DNA of 64,000 nt from Streptococcus infantis (GCF_019929665.1 NZ_JAHZPZ010000002.1:404635-468634), one strand, 5' to 3'; counted from the stretch's first letter, positions 1 to 10,559 are shown. The notes: a model not told the origin generated them from the letters alone. Numbers and translations: made by a program.

Positions 1-2
1 GG

Positions 3-3000
3 TCTCCTGCTGCCAATGCTTGGATGATGCAGAACGTCTATGACTACTACAAATTCACCAAGGATGAAACCTATCTCAAAGAAAAGATTTATCCAATGCT
101 CAAGGAAACAGCCAAGTTCTGGAATTCCTTCTTGCACTACGACAAATCTAGTGACCGTTGGGTTTCTTCTCCATCCTACTCACCAGAGCATGGAACTATC
201 ACGATTGGGAATACATTTGACCAATCTCTAGTTTGGCAACTCTTCCACGACTATATGGAGGCAGCCAATCACCTGAAGGTCGACCAAGACTTGGTGACAG
301 AAGTGAAGGCTAAATTTGACAAGCTCAAACCACTTCATATCAACCAAGATGGCCGAATCAAGGAATGGTACGAAGAAGACAGTCCTCAATTCACTAATGA
401 AGGAATTGAAAACCATCACCGTCACGTTTCTCATCTAGTTGGACTCTTCCCAGGTACTTTATTTGGCAAAGATCAGCCGGAATACCTGGAGGCCGCACGC
501 GCAACCTTAAACCATCGTGGAGATGGTGGTACCGGTTGGTCTAAGGCTAATAAAATCAACCTCTGGGCTCGTCTCCTAGATGGAAATCGTGCCCATCGTT
601 TATTGGCAGAACAACTCAAATCCTCAACTCTAGAAAACCTCTGGGATACGCACGCGCCTTTCCAAATTGATGGGAACTTTGGTGCAACCAGTGGAATGGC
701 AGAAATGCTCCTTCAATCTCACACCGGCTACATTGCCCCATTACCAGCCCTTCCAGATGCATGGAAAGATGGTCAAGTCTCAGGCCTAGTAGCTCGTGGT
801 AACTTTGAAGTCAGCATGAAATGGAAAGAAAAGAATCTTGAAACGCTATCTTTCATTTCTAATGTGGGTGGAGACTTAGTCGTAGACTATCCAAATATCG
901 AAGCTAGCCTTGTCAAGGTAAACGGCAAGGAAGTACAAGCTACCCGCATCAAAGACAACCGTATTCAACTTACGACACAAAAGGGCGATGTCATTACCTT
1001 TGAAAACTTCCCTGGTCGTATTACTCGTCTGACTGCCCAACGAAAAGATTCAACGACTGCAGAACTTAATTTCAATGCTGTTGAAGGGGCGACTCATTAT
1101 GTCATCCATCGGGAAAGTAGAGATGAAACTGGTCAAACTTCTACTGTCCGTGAGTTTACAACAAACCAAACTCGCTTTATCGACCGTTCTATTGATTCAA
1201 GCCATGCCTATACTTATACCGTTAAGGCTATACTAGGAGACCGTTCAACACCTGTTTCTGATGTTGCTTCAATCTCCGCCTTTAGTGAGCTCATGGACGA
1301 TCGTGACTCTCGCATTCAGTATGGCGCTGCCTTTGGAGACTGGTCTGACTCAGAACTCTTTGGCGGAACAGAAAAATACGCCGACATCTCAAATGGAAAT
1401 TATTCCGATAAAGATGCAACAGCAACCATTCCTTTCAATGGACCTGGTATTGAAATCTACGGACTCAAATCTTCTCAATTAGGACTTGCTGAGGTTACAA
1501 TCGATGGCAAATCTGTTGGTGAGCTTGATTTCTATACAGATGGAGCTACTGAAAAGGGTGTCCTAATCGGTCGTTATACAAATCTTTCTTCAGGCCCTCA
1601 TCTCATGACTATCACTGTTAAGCGTGAACATAAGGGACGTGGAAGTGAACGCTCAAAAATTTCCTTAGACTACTTCAAGGTCTTCCCAGGTCAAGGAGAA
1701 ACAGTTGAGAAGATAGATGATCGTGATTCTCGTATCCAGTACGGATCGGCATTTAAAGACTGGACTGATGCGGAACTCTATGCTTCTACAGAGAAATATG
1801 CAGATATTAACGCAGATGATAGTCTCGCTCCTGAAGCAACTGCAAGAATTCCATTCTCTGGTACAGGTATCCGTATCTATGGACTGAAAACTTCAGCTCT
1901 TGGCAAGGCACTTGTGACACTCGATGGAAAAGAAATGCCAAGCCTTGACTTTTACACTGCCGGAGCTACCGAAAAAGGAGCATTGATTGGAGAGTTTACT
2001 AATCTAGCAGATGGCGACCATGTCCTAACTTTGAAAGTAGACCCAGATTCTCCAGACGGTCGAAAGAAAATCTCCCTTGATTCATTCGATATTCTAAAAG
2101 CTCCATCAGTATCATTAGATACACCAAGCCTCGAACCTATAAAGGTAGAAGATAAGACAGTTACCCTAACTTTACCAACTGGTAACTGGGATGCTGTTGC
2201 TGTGACATTCCCTGGTGTTACAGATCCCCTAGTCCTAAGAAAAGTCGATGAAGATCATCTTGTCACTTCTGGCGAGCAAACTGTATTAAGCATAAAGGAT
2301 AACAAGGTAGAAATCGACATTCCTGAAACTACGGAACGTAAAACTGGCAATCCAATAGAAGCTTATGCTATCCTAGGAGAAACACGAAGCAGTACTATTG
2401 TAACAGTCTTTCCAAAAGGGGAAACTGCACCTATAGAAGATCCAGTTGTTACAAGCAAAGGTGACGATCCTGCTCCAGTAGTAACCATTCCTGAGCACAC
2501 TGAACCTATCGGTACTGCGGGAGAACAAGCAGCGCCTACCGTAGATATTCCTGAATATACTAAGCCTATCGGTACTGCGAGCGACCAAGCAGCGCCTATT
2601 GTAGATATCCCTGAATACACTGGGCCTATCGGTACTGCAGGGGAACAAGCAGCGCCTACCGTAGATATTCCTGAATATACTAAGCCTATCGGTACTGCGA
2701 GCGACCAAGCGGCGCCTATTGTGGATATTCCTGAATACACTGGCCCTATCGGTACTGCGAGCGACCAAGCGGCGCCTATCGTGGATATTCCTGAATACAC
2801 TGGCCCTATTGGTACTGCGAGCGACCAAGCGGCTCCTATCATCTCTCTTCCTGAGTTTAAACTCAAAGTCTTAAAAGACCAGACTACCGGAGTTCAAGTC
2901 ATCAGTGGAGCAAATGAGCTAGGTGAAGCAAGTTATCTTGAAATCCAGAAAGTAGACAAGCAAGAACTCTTGGGCAAGAAATATGATGCCTACGACATTC

Positions 3001-3398
3001 AACTCAAGAATGAAAATGGTCAACTAATCCAAGCAAAAGGTGCTGTCCTCGTTCGATTACCAATTTCTGGCACAGTCCAAGAATTCTATCGCTTCAGTTC
3101 AGAAAAAGACTTGAAAGCACAAGATTTCACAATTCGTGATGGCATGCTTGAGTTTCTCACCATTGATTTGACTACTTATGCTATCGTCTACAAGACTGAA
3201 ACAGAAGCCCAACAACCAAGCTCAAGTCAAATCGAAGAAGCTAGTCCATTAGCAAATAAAAACCAGCTCAATGGTGAAAATTCTACAAATGACAAACAAC
3301 TTCCTGCCACTGGAGAAGAGGCCAGCCCACTCCTCTTCATGGCAAGTCTCAGCTTAGCTTTAACTGCAGCCTTCTTGCTAAAAGGTAAAAAAGAGTGA
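3..3398 (+). CDS. LPXTG-anchored GH95 alpha-L-fucosidase, 5' end missing
   Basis: Partial: the frame is open from the first bases, so the N-terminus lies outside. The visible part has the end of a GH95 catalytic domain, with the SPEHG motif about 55 residues in (the family's general-acid region) and PFQIDGNFG near residue 222 (the conserved Asp region). A fibronectin III-like stretch follows (about 340-430), then two copies of a ~140-residue domain beginning DDRDSRIQYG (about 430 and 573), then six 20-residue repeats, a beta-rich stalk, and an LPATGEE sorting signal with hydrophobic tail and KGKKE end. Known family role: release of terminal fucose from glycans, here on the cell surface. Inference: host glycan foraging. 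The enzyme family is fairly certain; the linkage cleaved is not. Confidence 0.85.
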   Translation, partial: SPAANAWMMQNVYDYYKFTKDETYLKEKIYPMLKETAKFWNSFLHYDKSSDRWVSSPSYSPEHGTITIGNTFDQSLVWQLFHDYMEAANHLKVDQDLVTEVKAKFDKLKPLHINQDGRIKEWYEEDSPQFTNEGIENHHRHVSHLVGLFPGTLFGKDQPEYLEAARATLNHRGDGGTGWSKANKINLWARLLDGNRAHRLLAEQLKSSTLENLWDTHAPFQIDGNFGATSGMAEMLLQSHTGYIAPLPALPDAWKDGQVSGLVARGNFEVSMKWKEKNLETLSFISNVGGDLVVDYPNIEASLVKVNGKEVQATRIKDNRIQLTTQKGDVITFENFPGRITRLTAQRKDSTTAELNFNAVEGATHYVIHRESRDETGQTSTVREFTTNQTRFIDRSIDSSHAYTYTVKAILGDRSTPVSDVASISAFSELMDDRDSRIQYGAAFGDWSDSELFGGTEKYADISNGNYSDKDATATIPFNGPGIEIYGLKSSQLGLAEVTIDGKSVGELDFYTDGATEKGVLIGRYTNLSSGPHLMTITVKREHKGRGSERSKISLDYFKVFPGQGETVEKIDDRDSRIQYGSAFKDWTDAELYASTEKYADINADDSLAPEATARIPFSGTGIRIYGLKTSALGKALVTLDGKEMPSLDFYTAGATEKGALIGEFTNLADGDHVLTLKVDPDSPDGRKKISLDSFDILKAPSVSLDTPSLEPIKVEDKTVTLTLPTGNWDAVAVTFPGVTDPLVLRKVDEDHLVTSGEQTVLSIKDNKVEIDIPETTERKTGNPIEAYAILGETRSSTIVTVFPKGETAPIEDPVVTSKGDDPAPVVTIPEHTEPIGTAGEQAAPTVDIPEYTKPIGTASDQAAPIVDIPEYTGPIGTAGEQAAPTVDIPEYTKPIGTASDQAAPIVDIPEYTGPIGTASDQAAPIVDIPEYTGPIGTASDQAAPIISLPEFKLKVLKDQTTGVQVISGANELGEASYLEIQKVDKQELLGKKYDAYDIQLKNENGQLIQAKGAVLVRLPISGTVQEFYRFSSEKDLKAQDFTIRDGMLEFLTIDLTTYAIVYKTETEAQQPSSSQIEEASPLANKNQLNGENSTNDKQLPATGEEASPLLFMASLSLALTAAFLLKGKKE
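2505..2864 (+). repeat. Six tandem 60-bp coding repeats
   Basis: Each 60-bp unit encodes a 20-residue block PIGTA(S/G)(D/E)QAAP(I/T)VDIPEYT(K/G). Units start at 2505, 2565, 2625, 2685, 2745 and 2805. Two sub-types alternate (GEQ..TVD..TK and SDQ..IVD..TG), then the second type runs on. The last unit decays into ISLPEFKL. Such arrays usually act as a spacer that holds the enzyme away from the wall. Confidence 0.95.
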
Positions 3399-3432
3399 TC
3401 CCAATAAATCTATAAAGATTTAGATAAATAGA

Positions 3433-3461
3433 AAAAGGATGAGTAAATTACTCATCCTTTT
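3433..3461. terminator. Terminator after the fucosidase gene
   Basis: A 14-bp inverted repeat, AAAAGGATGAGTAA with its complement, ends in TTTT. It is nearly symmetric and could also stop leftward transcription of the small genes. Confidence 0.75.
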
Positions 3462-3479
3462 GATTTCTTTCAGAGTCTT

Positions 3480-3644
3480 TTAAAATAAACTAAAAAGCCA
3501 GTTATAAATCCAGTTAAAAATCGAATATAACAAATTCAAAAGGAATTCATAAAAAAATAAACAAATGTGATACCAAATGAATTCTACAATCGTAATCAGT
3601 GGCTTGACTAGGATATAAAATAAAATATCCCAAATAAATTTCAT
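3480..3644 (-). CDS. Very small membrane protein (54 aa)
   Basis: The frame encodes 54 residues beginning MKFIWDILFYILVKPLITIV. It is rich in Phe, Ile, Leu and Trp throughout, so at least one membrane segment is likely. The ATG overlaps the stop of the upstream 66-residue gene as ATGA (3641-3644), which suggests translational coupling, and a GAAAGGAAG ribosome site lies inside the upstream gene. I do not recognise a family. It is too short to judge by codon use alone; the overlap is the main support. Confidence 0.55.
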   Translation of the reverse strand: MKFIWDILFYILVKPLITIVEFIWYHICLFFYEFLLNLLYSIFNWIYNWLFSLF

Positions 3645-3841
3645 TTTTTTTCTTCCTTTCTAGGAAGTCCCGCAATCCAAGGCAGAGCAGATATCATTTT
3701 ATAAGCCGCAAGAAATTTAGCAACCTCTAGGGCTTTTGGCTCAGATTCCTTCTTCTCAGTCAGTACTTCCATTCCTTTTACCCAGAGGCATGTCCCAATA
3801 ATTCTAGCCATTCCTGTAAAAAAATTTGGTTGGTTGTCCAT
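3641..3841 (-). CDS. Small hypothetical protein (66 aa)
   Basis: 66 residues starting MDNQPNFFTG, weakly amphipathic (stretches around 30-60), with a charged KEEKK end. The start is supported by AGGGGAG six bases upstream of the ATG. It forms a two-gene unit with the 54-residue membrane protein through an ATGA overlap. I recognise no domain. It sits between the fucosidase and the ami operon and reads leftward like ami, but is separated from amiF by the ami terminator. Function unknown. Confidence 0.6.
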   Translation of the reverse strand: MDNQPNFFTGMARIIGTCLWVKGMEVLTEKKESEPKALEVAKFLAAYKMISALPWIAGLPRKEEKK

Positions 3842-3939
3842 GTGATTCTCCCCTAGTTCATGTCATTTCTAACAGATTAGTTCTTATTGTATTCAGTATA
3901 TCAAATTTATATAGATTATCAAGTTTTTATCTGCAAAAT

Positions 3940-3992
3940 AAAAAAGTTTCATAACCTTTCTAGAATAATACTAGGAAGATTATAAAACTTTT
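3940..3992 (-). terminator. Terminator of the ami operon
   Basis: Just past the amiF stop, on the minus strand, AAAAGTTTTATAATCTTCCTAG pairs imperfectly with CTAGAAAGGTTATGAAACTTTT, followed by further T residues. Long imperfect stem with about a 7-nt loop. Confidence 0.75.
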
Positions 3993-3994
3993 CA

Positions 3995-4921
3995 TTAGTT
4001 CATATCTTTTTTATAGCGTTCCAATTCTGCTTGGTTAGCCCAAACATAATGTCCTGGACGAATTTCAACCATAGACGGTTTATCAGTTTCGTAGTCATGT
4101 TGGTCTGGATCATAGACTTTCAAAACTTTCTTACGTTCCAAGATTGGATCTGGAATCGGCACAGCTGATAAAAGTGCTTGTGTGTATGGATGAACTGGAT
4201 TGTTAAACAATTCTTCAGTTTCAGCCACTTCAACAATAACACCCTTATAAATTACCGCGATACGATCAGAGATAAAACGAACTACTGACAAATCGTGGGC
4301 GATAAAGAGATAGGTCAAGCCCAATTCCTTCTGGAATTTCTTGAGCAAGTTCAAAACTTGGGCACGCACAGAAACGTCCAAGGCTGAAATTGGCTCATCC
4401 GCGATAACGAAATCAGGTTGCATAACCAAAGCGCGGGCAATCCCGATACGTTGACGTTGTCCACCTGAAAACTCATGAGGATAACGTGTCAAATGTTCAG
4501 CCAAAAGTCCAACTTCACTGATAATCTTTTTAACTTTTTCTTGTCTTTCTTCCTCATCCTTAAATAGATGGTAGTTATAAAGACCTTCAGAAATAATATA
4601 GTCAACTGTTGCACGTTCATTCAAACTAGCAGCAGGGTCTTGGAAAATCATTTGAATACGACGGATTACTTCAGCTTCTTGAGCTCGTGATTTTTTACCG
4701 TTGATCTTTTTACCTTCGAAGAGGATATCCCCTTTGCTGGTATTATTCAAACCGATAATTGCACGACCAATTGTTGTTTTACCACTACCTGATTCTCCAA
4801 CAAGTGAGAATGTTTCACCTTTGTTGATAAAGAAGTTAGCATTTTTAACAGCTACAAACTTTTTGCTTCCTTCACCGAAGGAAATCTCTAAGTCTTTAAT
4901 TTCTACTAATTTTTCAGACAT
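3995..4921 (-). CDS. amiF: Oligopeptide ABC transporter ATP-binding protein AmiF
   Basis: 308 residues, the usual AmiF length, starting [10 protein letters not shown]. Walker A GESGSGKT at 42-49, Q-loop Q94, signature SGGQRQR from 152, Walker B FVIADE 171-176, then the C-terminal oligopeptide-permease extension. Its start lies inside neither neighbour; an AGGAAGGA site precedes the ATG. Together with AmiE it powers uptake of oligopeptides bound by AmiA (and by Ali lipoproteins in these species). Last gene of the operon. Confidence 0.95.
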   Translation of the reverse strand: MSEKLVEIKDLEISFGEGSKKFVAVKNANFFINKGETFSLVGESGSGKTTIGRAIIGLNNTSKGDILFEGKKINGKKSRAQEAEVIRRIQMIFQDPAASLNERATVDYIISEGLYNYHLFKDEEERQEKVKKIISEVGLLAEHLTRYPHEFSGGQRQRIGIARALVMQPDFVIADEPISALDVSVRAQVLNLLKKFQKELGLTYLFIAHDLSVVRFISDRIAVIYKGVIVEVAETEELFNNPVHPYTQALLSAVPIPDPILERKKVLKVYDPDQHDYETDKPSMVEIRPGHYVWANQAELERYKKDMN

Positions 4922-4931
4922 TTCCTTCCTC

Positions 4932-5999
4932 CTAGTTTTCCAGATGAACAAGACCCATTCTCTCACGAATCTTGTCATGTAAATCTGCAATTACTGCTGG
5001 TTTTGCAACTTTTGGTGCTTGATCATGAAGTAACCATGTTTTAGCCCAATGAGTATCTGACACAGCAAATTGAGGTGCTTTTTCTTCAAAATCGATCTTC
5101 ATTGCGTAATCTGAACGAAGAGCAAATGCATCACCTTTTAATTCTGTATATAGTGACGGAGGAGTACCTGGAATTGAATATAGTTCTCCTTTATCATCAG
5201 CTAACTGTGGCAAACTTGATAAGAGGCTCCATGTGTATGGGTGACGTGGATCGTAGAAGATTTCTTCAACTGTACCATACTCAACGATTTCACCAGCATA
5301 CATAACCGCAACTTTGTCAGCAATACTTGCTACCACACCAAGGTCGTGTGTGATAAAGATTGTTGTAAAGTGATATTCATTTTGTAGAGACTTCAACAAG
5401 TCAATAATCTGAGCCTGAATCGTCACATCAAGGGCAGTTGTTGGCTCATCACAGATAAGAACATCCGGACGACATGCAAGAGCGATAGCGATAACGATAC
5501 GTTGACGCATCCCTCCAGAATATTGGAATGGATACTCCTCAAAACGCTTTTCAGCATCAGGAATACCAACCTTATTCATGTAGTCAATAGCCATTTCTTT
5601 TGCTTCTTGAGCTGTTTTCCCTTGGTGTTTAATGATAACCTCAGTAATTTGGCTTCCGATTGTTTTGATTGGATCCAAACTAGTCATCGGATCTTGGAAG
5701 ATAGTTGCAATCTTTGCCCCACGAATTTGTTCCCAATCCTTGTGAGACGAAAGTGCTGTTAGGTCTTGTCCACGGTAATCGATGCTCCCCTGAGCGATAC
5801 GCCCGTTTTCTTCTAACATTCCTGTAAAAGTTTTTGTCAAAACTGATTTACCCGAACCAGATTCTCCAACCAAGGCAAGAACTTCTCCTTCAATCAACTC
5901 AAGAGAAACTCCGCGAATAGCGGTCAAAACTTTGTCACGAACATCAAATTCCACGACAATATCTTGAGCAGATAAAATTACATTTTTATTGTTCGTCAT
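4932..5999 (-). CDS. amiE: Oligopeptide ABC transporter ATP-binding protein AmiE
   Basis: 355 residues. Walker A GESGSGKS at 45-52, Q-loop at FQDP (101-104), signature SGGMRQR from 161, Walker B VLICDE 180-185, and the C-terminal oligopeptide-family domain. The second nucleotide-binding subunit of the Ami permease. The order amiA-C-D-E-F with 8-10 bp between the distal genes marks one transcription unit. No damage seen. Confidence 0.95.
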   Translation of the reverse strand: MTNNKNVILSAQDIVVEFDVRDKVLTAIRGVSLELIEGEVLALVGESGSGKSVLTKTFTGMLEENGRIAQGSIDYRGQDLTALSSHKDWEQIRGAKIATIFQDPMTSLDPIKTIGSQITEVIIKHQGKTAQEAKEMAIDYMNKVGIPDAEKRFEEYPFQYSGGMRQRIVIAIALACRPDVLICDEPTTALDVTIQAQIIDLLKSLQNEYHFTTIFITHDLGVVASIADKVAVMYAGEIVEYGTVEEIFYDPRHPYTWSLLSSLPQLADDKGELYSIPGTPPSLYTELKGDAFALRSDYAMKIDFEEKAPQFAVSDTHWAKTWLLHDQAPKVAKPAVIADLHDKIRERMGLVHLEN

Positions 6000-6007
6000 T
6001 TCTACTC

Positions 6008-6934
6008 CTATCTGTGTGTACGTGGATCACTAGCATCGGCTAAGTTTTGTCCAACAATGAAAAGTGATAAGGAAACCAAAACCAAAATTGTCAATGGAAT
6101 CCAGAAGAGGTAGGCATTTGTAGTTACGTTCTGAGAATAATCTGAGATCAAACGTCCCAAACTTGGTACTGTGATTGGTAAGCCAAGTCCAAAGAATGAT
6201 AGGAAGGCTTCATATGAGATAAATGCAGGGAGCATTTGTGACATAGTCGTAACAATAACAGATACCAATTGAGGCATGATGTTTTTTATGACGATTTTGT
6301 AAGTTGGTGTTCCGAGTGTACGTGAAGCAAGGTTGTACTCCAAATCACGGTAACGCATGATTTGAATACGGATTGAATAAGCAATACCAATCCATGTAGT
6401 CACACTCATGGCAAAAATCAAGTTCCAGAAACCTGCTCCGATAGAGTAAGTCAAAACGATAACGATCAATAGCGATGGAATATTGTTGATAACGTTGTAG
6501 ACTTCCATCATGATACGGTCTACCGATTTTGAAATACCCCAAATTCCACCTACAATCACACCGATAACAAGGTTGATAAAGGTCGCAATTACAGAAATTA
6601 AGATAGAGTTACGAGCTCCAAACCAGACACCATCAAAGAGAGATTTCCCGTTACTATCTGTACCGAACCAATATTCACCATTCGGTTTGATATAGCGAGC
6701 ACTAAAATCATTTACCTTACTTACATCGTTAAAGTCAAAATCTGAGAACATTGGATAGATGAAACTCATCAAAACGATGGCAATCAAGATACCGAGCATG
6801 ATGACTGTTGATTTTTTCTTGAAAAACTGTCTAAAGACAGAACCCCAGTATGAATAGGCAGGAGTATCAATTGCTTCAGAGGCAAAATCATCACGTTTTA
6901 CAAATTGAAATTTATCATTACTAATTGTAGACAT
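6008..6934 (-). CDS. amiD: Oligopeptide ABC transporter permease AmiD
   Basis: 308 residues with six predicted membrane spans: one near residue 45, the rest from about 110 to 300. The binding-protein-dependent permease loop is in the second half around the [12 protein letters not shown] segment. It forms the membrane channel with AmiC. Its ATG at 6934 overlaps the last base of the amiC stop (TAATG-type overlap), so the two subunits are probably translated together. Confidence 0.93.
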   Translation of the reverse strand: MSTISNDKFQFVKRDDFASEAIDTPAYSYWGSVFRQFFKKKSTVIMLGILIAIVLMSFIYPMFSDFDFNDVSKVNDFSARYIKPNGEYWFGTDSNGKSLFDGVWFGARNSILISVIATFINLVIGVIVGGIWGISKSVDRIMMEVYNVINNIPSLLIVIVLTYSIGAGFWNLIFAMSVTTWIGIAYSIRIQIMRYRDLEYNLASRTLGTPTYKIVIKNIMPQLVSVIVTTMSQMLPAFISYEAFLSFFGLGLPITVPSLGRLISDYSQNVTTNAYLFWIPLTILVLVSLSLFIVGQNLADASDPRTHR

Positions 6935-8430
6935 TATTTGCCTCCTTTCTCTGTCAGTTTAATACGTGGGTCAATCATAGTCATCCAAATATCCCCTACA
7001 AATAATGAGAAGATAGAAATACATGTAAAGATAAAGACAAGACCAACAACCATATTGTTGTTTGATGCTTTTACAGAGTCAATCAGCATTTTACCCATAC
7101 CAGGGAAAGCGAAGACTGTTTCTGTAAGAGTTGCTCCACTGATAACACCAATAATAGAACCTGGAATACCTGAAACGAGTGGTACCATAGCGTTCTTAAA
7201 GATGTGTTTGTTTGAAATTTCTTTCTCAGAAAGACCTTTTGCACGAGCAAAACGAACGAAGTCTTGAGATTGTAAGTCAATCATATAACGACGAATCCAA
7301 ATTGCCATACCAGGTGCACCCAACAAGCCCAAAATCACTGCAGGAAGGACATAAGAACGCCAATCTCCAGCACCCAAAATTGGGAATGAATCAGGGAATC
7401 CGATAGATGAACCAATCAAACGAATGATATAAACCAAGGCAATGGTTGGAAGGGCAAGCAAGAAAGTCAAAACTCCTGTTGAGAAACTATCAATCCAAGT
7501 ATTCTTGAATCGAGCCATTGCAGAACCAAGTGGAATTGCAATCGCGTATGAAATAGCAAGACCAATCAAACCTGTGATAGCAGAACTTGCAATCATTGAA
7601 GGATACTGATAATTGCTTTCAGTAGCTGTATAAGGATCATCCTTACCATAGTTTGCTACTTCACGTGCATCTGCTTGACTTGGAGATTTGTAGGTTCTTG
7701 AGTAAATGTTGACTGATGAAGTTTTCTTACCTGTTGGGAATTGAACTTCTGAAGTCTTGGTTTGTCCTTGACCTTGTGTGATAACTTGAAGAACAGGAGT
7801 ATTGGCATAAGTTGGGTAAGAATCTCCTAGGTTCAAGTTCACAAAGTTCTGATGAACAAATGGGAACTGACTGTTGAAGTACAAGAGGTATTTATGTTTA
7901 GTCCCTGAACCTACTAAAGACCATCCGATAGCTGGATCGTTTTCAAAACGCAAATAACGCTCTAAGTTAGGATTTTCTGGGTCTTGAATCTTGTTTGTAT
8001 GGTCAATATCAAGCAAGTTTGCATAGAATTTGAACACACGCTCGAAAATAGGGATTTCACGAGTAGCATAGAATTGTCCGCTCTCTGTAAACTCACCCAA
8101 AGTCCAACCGTTTCCAATTTGTTGGATGTATTTTTCGTAGATAGCTTTATTTGTATCGTTTGCATCAACGGTTACAGAAGGGTCAATGCTACTAGCTTTT
8201 TCCTGCAACTCTTTCGTATCGTAATATTCGATATAACCCATACGCTCAAAAACGGTATTTTCATAGTTATCACGTTTATCAGCTGTTGTTGCAATTTTAT
8301 TGTAGTTAGTATCTTGTTTGAAGATCAACTTCCGTGGAACCATCGTATAGATGATTGTGTAAATCAAGGTCGTTACTAAAAAAATAGAAACTAACGACCG
8401 CAAGATACGCATAAAAACATATTTTTTCAT
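6934..8430 (-). CDS. amiC: Oligopeptide ABC transporter permease AmiC
   Basis: 498 residues, longer than typical OppB proteins because of a large extracytoplasmic insertion between the first membrane span (about 10-30) and the five C-terminal spans (about 280-490). This long form is typical of streptococcal AmiC. The conserved permease loop is near residues 395-420 ([13 protein letters not shown]). A partial-terminator-like hairpin separates it from amiA. Confidence 0.93.
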   Translation of the reverse strand: MKKYVFMRILRSLVSIFLVTTLIYTIIYTMVPRKLIFKQDTNYNKIATTADKRDNYENTVFERMGYIEYYDTKELQEKASSIDPSVTVDANDTNKAIYEKYIQQIGNGWTLGEFTESGQFYATREIPIFERVFKFYANLLDIDHTNKIQDPENPNLERYLRFENDPAIGWSLVGSGTKHKYLLYFNSQFPFVHQNFVNLNLGDSYPTYANTPVLQVITQGQGQTKTSEVQFPTGKKTSSVNIYSRTYKSPSQADAREVANYGKDDPYTATESNYQYPSMIASSAITGLIGLAISYAIAIPLGSAMARFKNTWIDSFSTGVLTFLLALPTIALVYIIRLIGSSIGFPDSFPILGAGDWRSYVLPAVILGLLGAPGMAIWIRRYMIDLQSQDFVRFARAKGLSEKEISNKHIFKNAMVPLVSGIPGSIIGVISGATLTETVFAFPGMGKMLIDSVKASNNNMVVGLVFIFTCISIFSLFVGDIWMTMIDPRIKLTEKGGK

Positions 8431-8450
8431 ATTATTTCCTTTAAAATCCC

Positions 8451-8483
8451 AAAAGAACCTTCTCCTCTTGGAGAGAAAGTTCT
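8451..8483 (-). terminator. Intercistronic hairpin between amiA and amiC
   Basis: On the minus strand AGAACUUUCUC pairs with GAGAAGGUUCU (wobble pairs included) and is followed by only four U. A weak terminator here would make amiA mRNA more abundant than the transporter genes, as is common for binding proteins. Read-through must occur because amiCDEF has no promoter I can see. Confidence 0.55.
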
Positions 8484-8495
8484 GATGAGCATTAT

Positions 8496-10490
8496 TTATT
8501 TCACGTGGCTCGCTAATTCTTTTTGAGCTTTTTCATTTGATTCAGCTTTTTCTTTGAGCCATTTTTCACGAGCTTTTTGGTATTCTTCTTTTGTAAGAGG
8601 TTTTTCACCAACTTCAGTGTACTTCAAGTAACCTGAGGTTTCTCCTTTAAGACCCGCAACTGAGTATGAAGAAGTAAATGGAATAACTTTAGATACAAAT
8701 GATACAGCAGTTTCTTTCGGACCTGCCATTACAGGAATTGTCAAACCGTTGTCTGTTAACCAAGCTTGTACAAGGGCATATTTTTCATAACGTTTTTGAA
8801 CGTCTTGATTTTCTTTGTTTGCTTCATCAAGTAATTTTTCATAGTCAGACAAACCAAGTTTTTGGATAACTGATGCATCAGTATCTTTATCGATACCCAT
8901 AATCAAACGAGTATTACCACCTTTAATCGTGAACTGGTCTAAGAAAGTTGATGGATCTTGGTAATCAGGATTCCATCCAGTCAAGGTATGAATATCCCAG
9001 TCTTGTTCTTTAGCTGTTGGAGCACTAAATGAAAGTGGTAATGCTTCTGCTTGAGTCATTTGTTGAAGATCGATGACAACATTGTCAGCTCCAAGTACGT
9101 TTTCAATAGACTGTTTAAGTGATTGAACACGGTTTACAACTGCTGTAGACTCTTGGATTGTTAGAGCATCCAAGTGAATTGGGAATTCTACCCCTTCTGC
9201 TTTCAAGCTTTCTTTTGCTTTAGCAAAGGCAGCTTTAGCTTTTTCTTCGTTGTAAAGACCATTTTGCGAATCAGCAAGCGATACGTTTGACCATGTGCTT
9301 GAGTTTGTCTTCGCAAGACTTTCTTCTACAAGTTTACCAAACTGTTTGTCTCCAACTTGAAGATCATATGGTGAGAATGTATTACGGATTGCAACTGCAG
9401 CACCATCTGTACCATTTGTCTGAGCTGAGTAAGAATTACGGTCTACCGCAAAGTTAAGGGCTTGACGGAATTCTTTGTTTAGCAAAGCTTTTCTTGTAGA
9501 TTCTTTTTGGCTATCTGTTGTTTTTGAGGTATGGTTATAAGTTGTACGACCATAGTTCACACTTACAGTAGCGATAGCTGATCCTGGTTCGTTAAAGAAG
9601 ATATTATCTTTGAACTCGGAAGCATATTTTTCATATGTTGAGCTAGTAGGATAGATACGAGCTTTACTGTATTGTCCTTCTGAGAATCCTTTAGCAACGA
9701 TATCTTGGTCTTTCCCATCCCAGTAAGTAAATTTGATGTTTTGAATTTTAACAGCATCTTTATCCCAATAAGCGTCGTTCTTAGCCATTTCAATTGATGA
9801 TTTAGCTGTGATTGATTTCAAAACAAATGGTCCATTGTACAAAATAGAAGATGGATCTGTAGGTGCACCAAAGCTTTCCCCTTTTGATTTAAGGAAATCT
9901 TCGTTAATTGGCATCATCACGCCGTTTGTTGTTTTGTCATTCCAGAAAGTTTCTGGTTGGTTCAATGTATATTCAAGAGTGTTGTCGTCAACTGCTTTTA
10001 CACCAACCGTTGAAAAGTCGTTTGTTTCACCGTTAATGTAAGCGTTGAGTCCTTTAATTGAAGAACTAATAACTGACAAACCTTTTGATTTGCCTTCTAC
10101 CGCGTGTTTCAAACCTGTCACAAAGTCTTGGGCTTTAACTGGAGCATATTCTTCTCCTTCAGCAGTAACCCACTTAGCATCCTTGCGGATCTTATAAGTG
10201 TAAGTCAAACCATCTTGTGAAACTGTCCATGATTCAGCAATCGATGGCACAAGGTTTCCATATTTATCATTAGCAAGCAAACCATCTACCGCATTTGTAG
10301 TGACAAAAGAAGTAGAGTCAACGTTGTTAACAACATAATCCAATGTTTCAGGATCAACTGAATAAACGTATTTATAATCTGATGCTAATTTTGTGTTGCT
10401 TGAACCTGCATTTGAATTTGAACATGCAGCAAGTACTCCGACAGCAAGCAAGGATACTCCCGCTACTGCAAGAATCCGACTTTTTTTCAT
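8496..10490 (-). CDS. amiA: Oligopeptide-binding lipoprotein AmiA
   Basis: 664 residues. Signal peptide with lipobox LAAC; the lipidated Cys is residue 23. The rest is a family-5 extracellular solute-binding domain (for example NYGRTTYNHTSK and FRQALNFAVDR blocks). It captures oligopeptides outside the membrane and hands them to AmiC/AmiD. First gene of the operon, with a strong promoter and a CodY-type site just upstream. Streptococci also have the paralogues AliA/AliB; linkage to amiC identifies this one. Confidence 0.95.
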   Translation of the reverse strand: MKKSRILAVAGVSLLAVGVLAACSNSNAGSSNTKLASDYKYVYSVDPETLDYVVNNVDSTSFVTTNAVDGLLANDKYGNLVPSIAESWTVSQDGLTYTYKIRKDAKWVTAEGEEYAPVKAQDFVTGLKHAVEGKSKGLSVISSSIKGLNAYINGETNDFSTVGVKAVDDNTLEYTLNQPETFWNDKTTNGVMMPINEDFLKSKGESFGAPTDPSSILYNGPFVLKSITAKSSIEMAKNDAYWDKDAVKIQNIKFTYWDGKDQDIVAKGFSEGQYSKARIYPTSSTYEKYASEFKDNIFFNEPGSAIATVSVNYGRTTYNHTSKTTDSQKESTRKALLNKEFRQALNFAVDRNSYSAQTNGTDGAAVAIRNTFSPYDLQVGDKQFGKLVEESLAKTNSSTWSNVSLADSQNGLYNEEKAKAAFAKAKESLKAEGVEFPIHLDALTIQESTAVVNRVQSLKQSIENVLGADNVVIDLQQMTQAEALPLSFSAPTAKEQDWDIHTLTGWNPDYQDPSTFLDQFTIKGGNTRLIMGIDKDTDASVIQKLGLSDYEKLLDEANKENQDVQKRYEKYALVQAWLTDNGLTIPVMAGPKETAVSFVSKVIPFTSSYSVAGLKGETSGYLKYTEVGEKPLTKEEYQKAREKWLKEKAESNEKAQKELASHVK

Positions 10491-10528
10491 ATTTATAAAC
10501 TCCTCGTTTTAAATTGTGGATATTGAAG

Positions 10529-10557
10529 ATTATACCACAGTTTTTTTAAAAAGTAAA
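10529..10557 (-). promoter_or_regulatory. amiA promoter
   Basis: On the minus strand TTTACT (10552-10557), 17 bp, TATAAT (10529-10534). The start should fall about 32 bases before the ATG. Confidence 0.85.
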
Positions 10558-10559
10558 CG

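Noticed and set aside
2363..2866. Open frames of 167 and 151 residues on the minus strand across the fucosidase repeats
   Set aside because: They exist only because the 60-bp repeats keep other frames open; they have no ribosome site and merely mirror the coding repeats.
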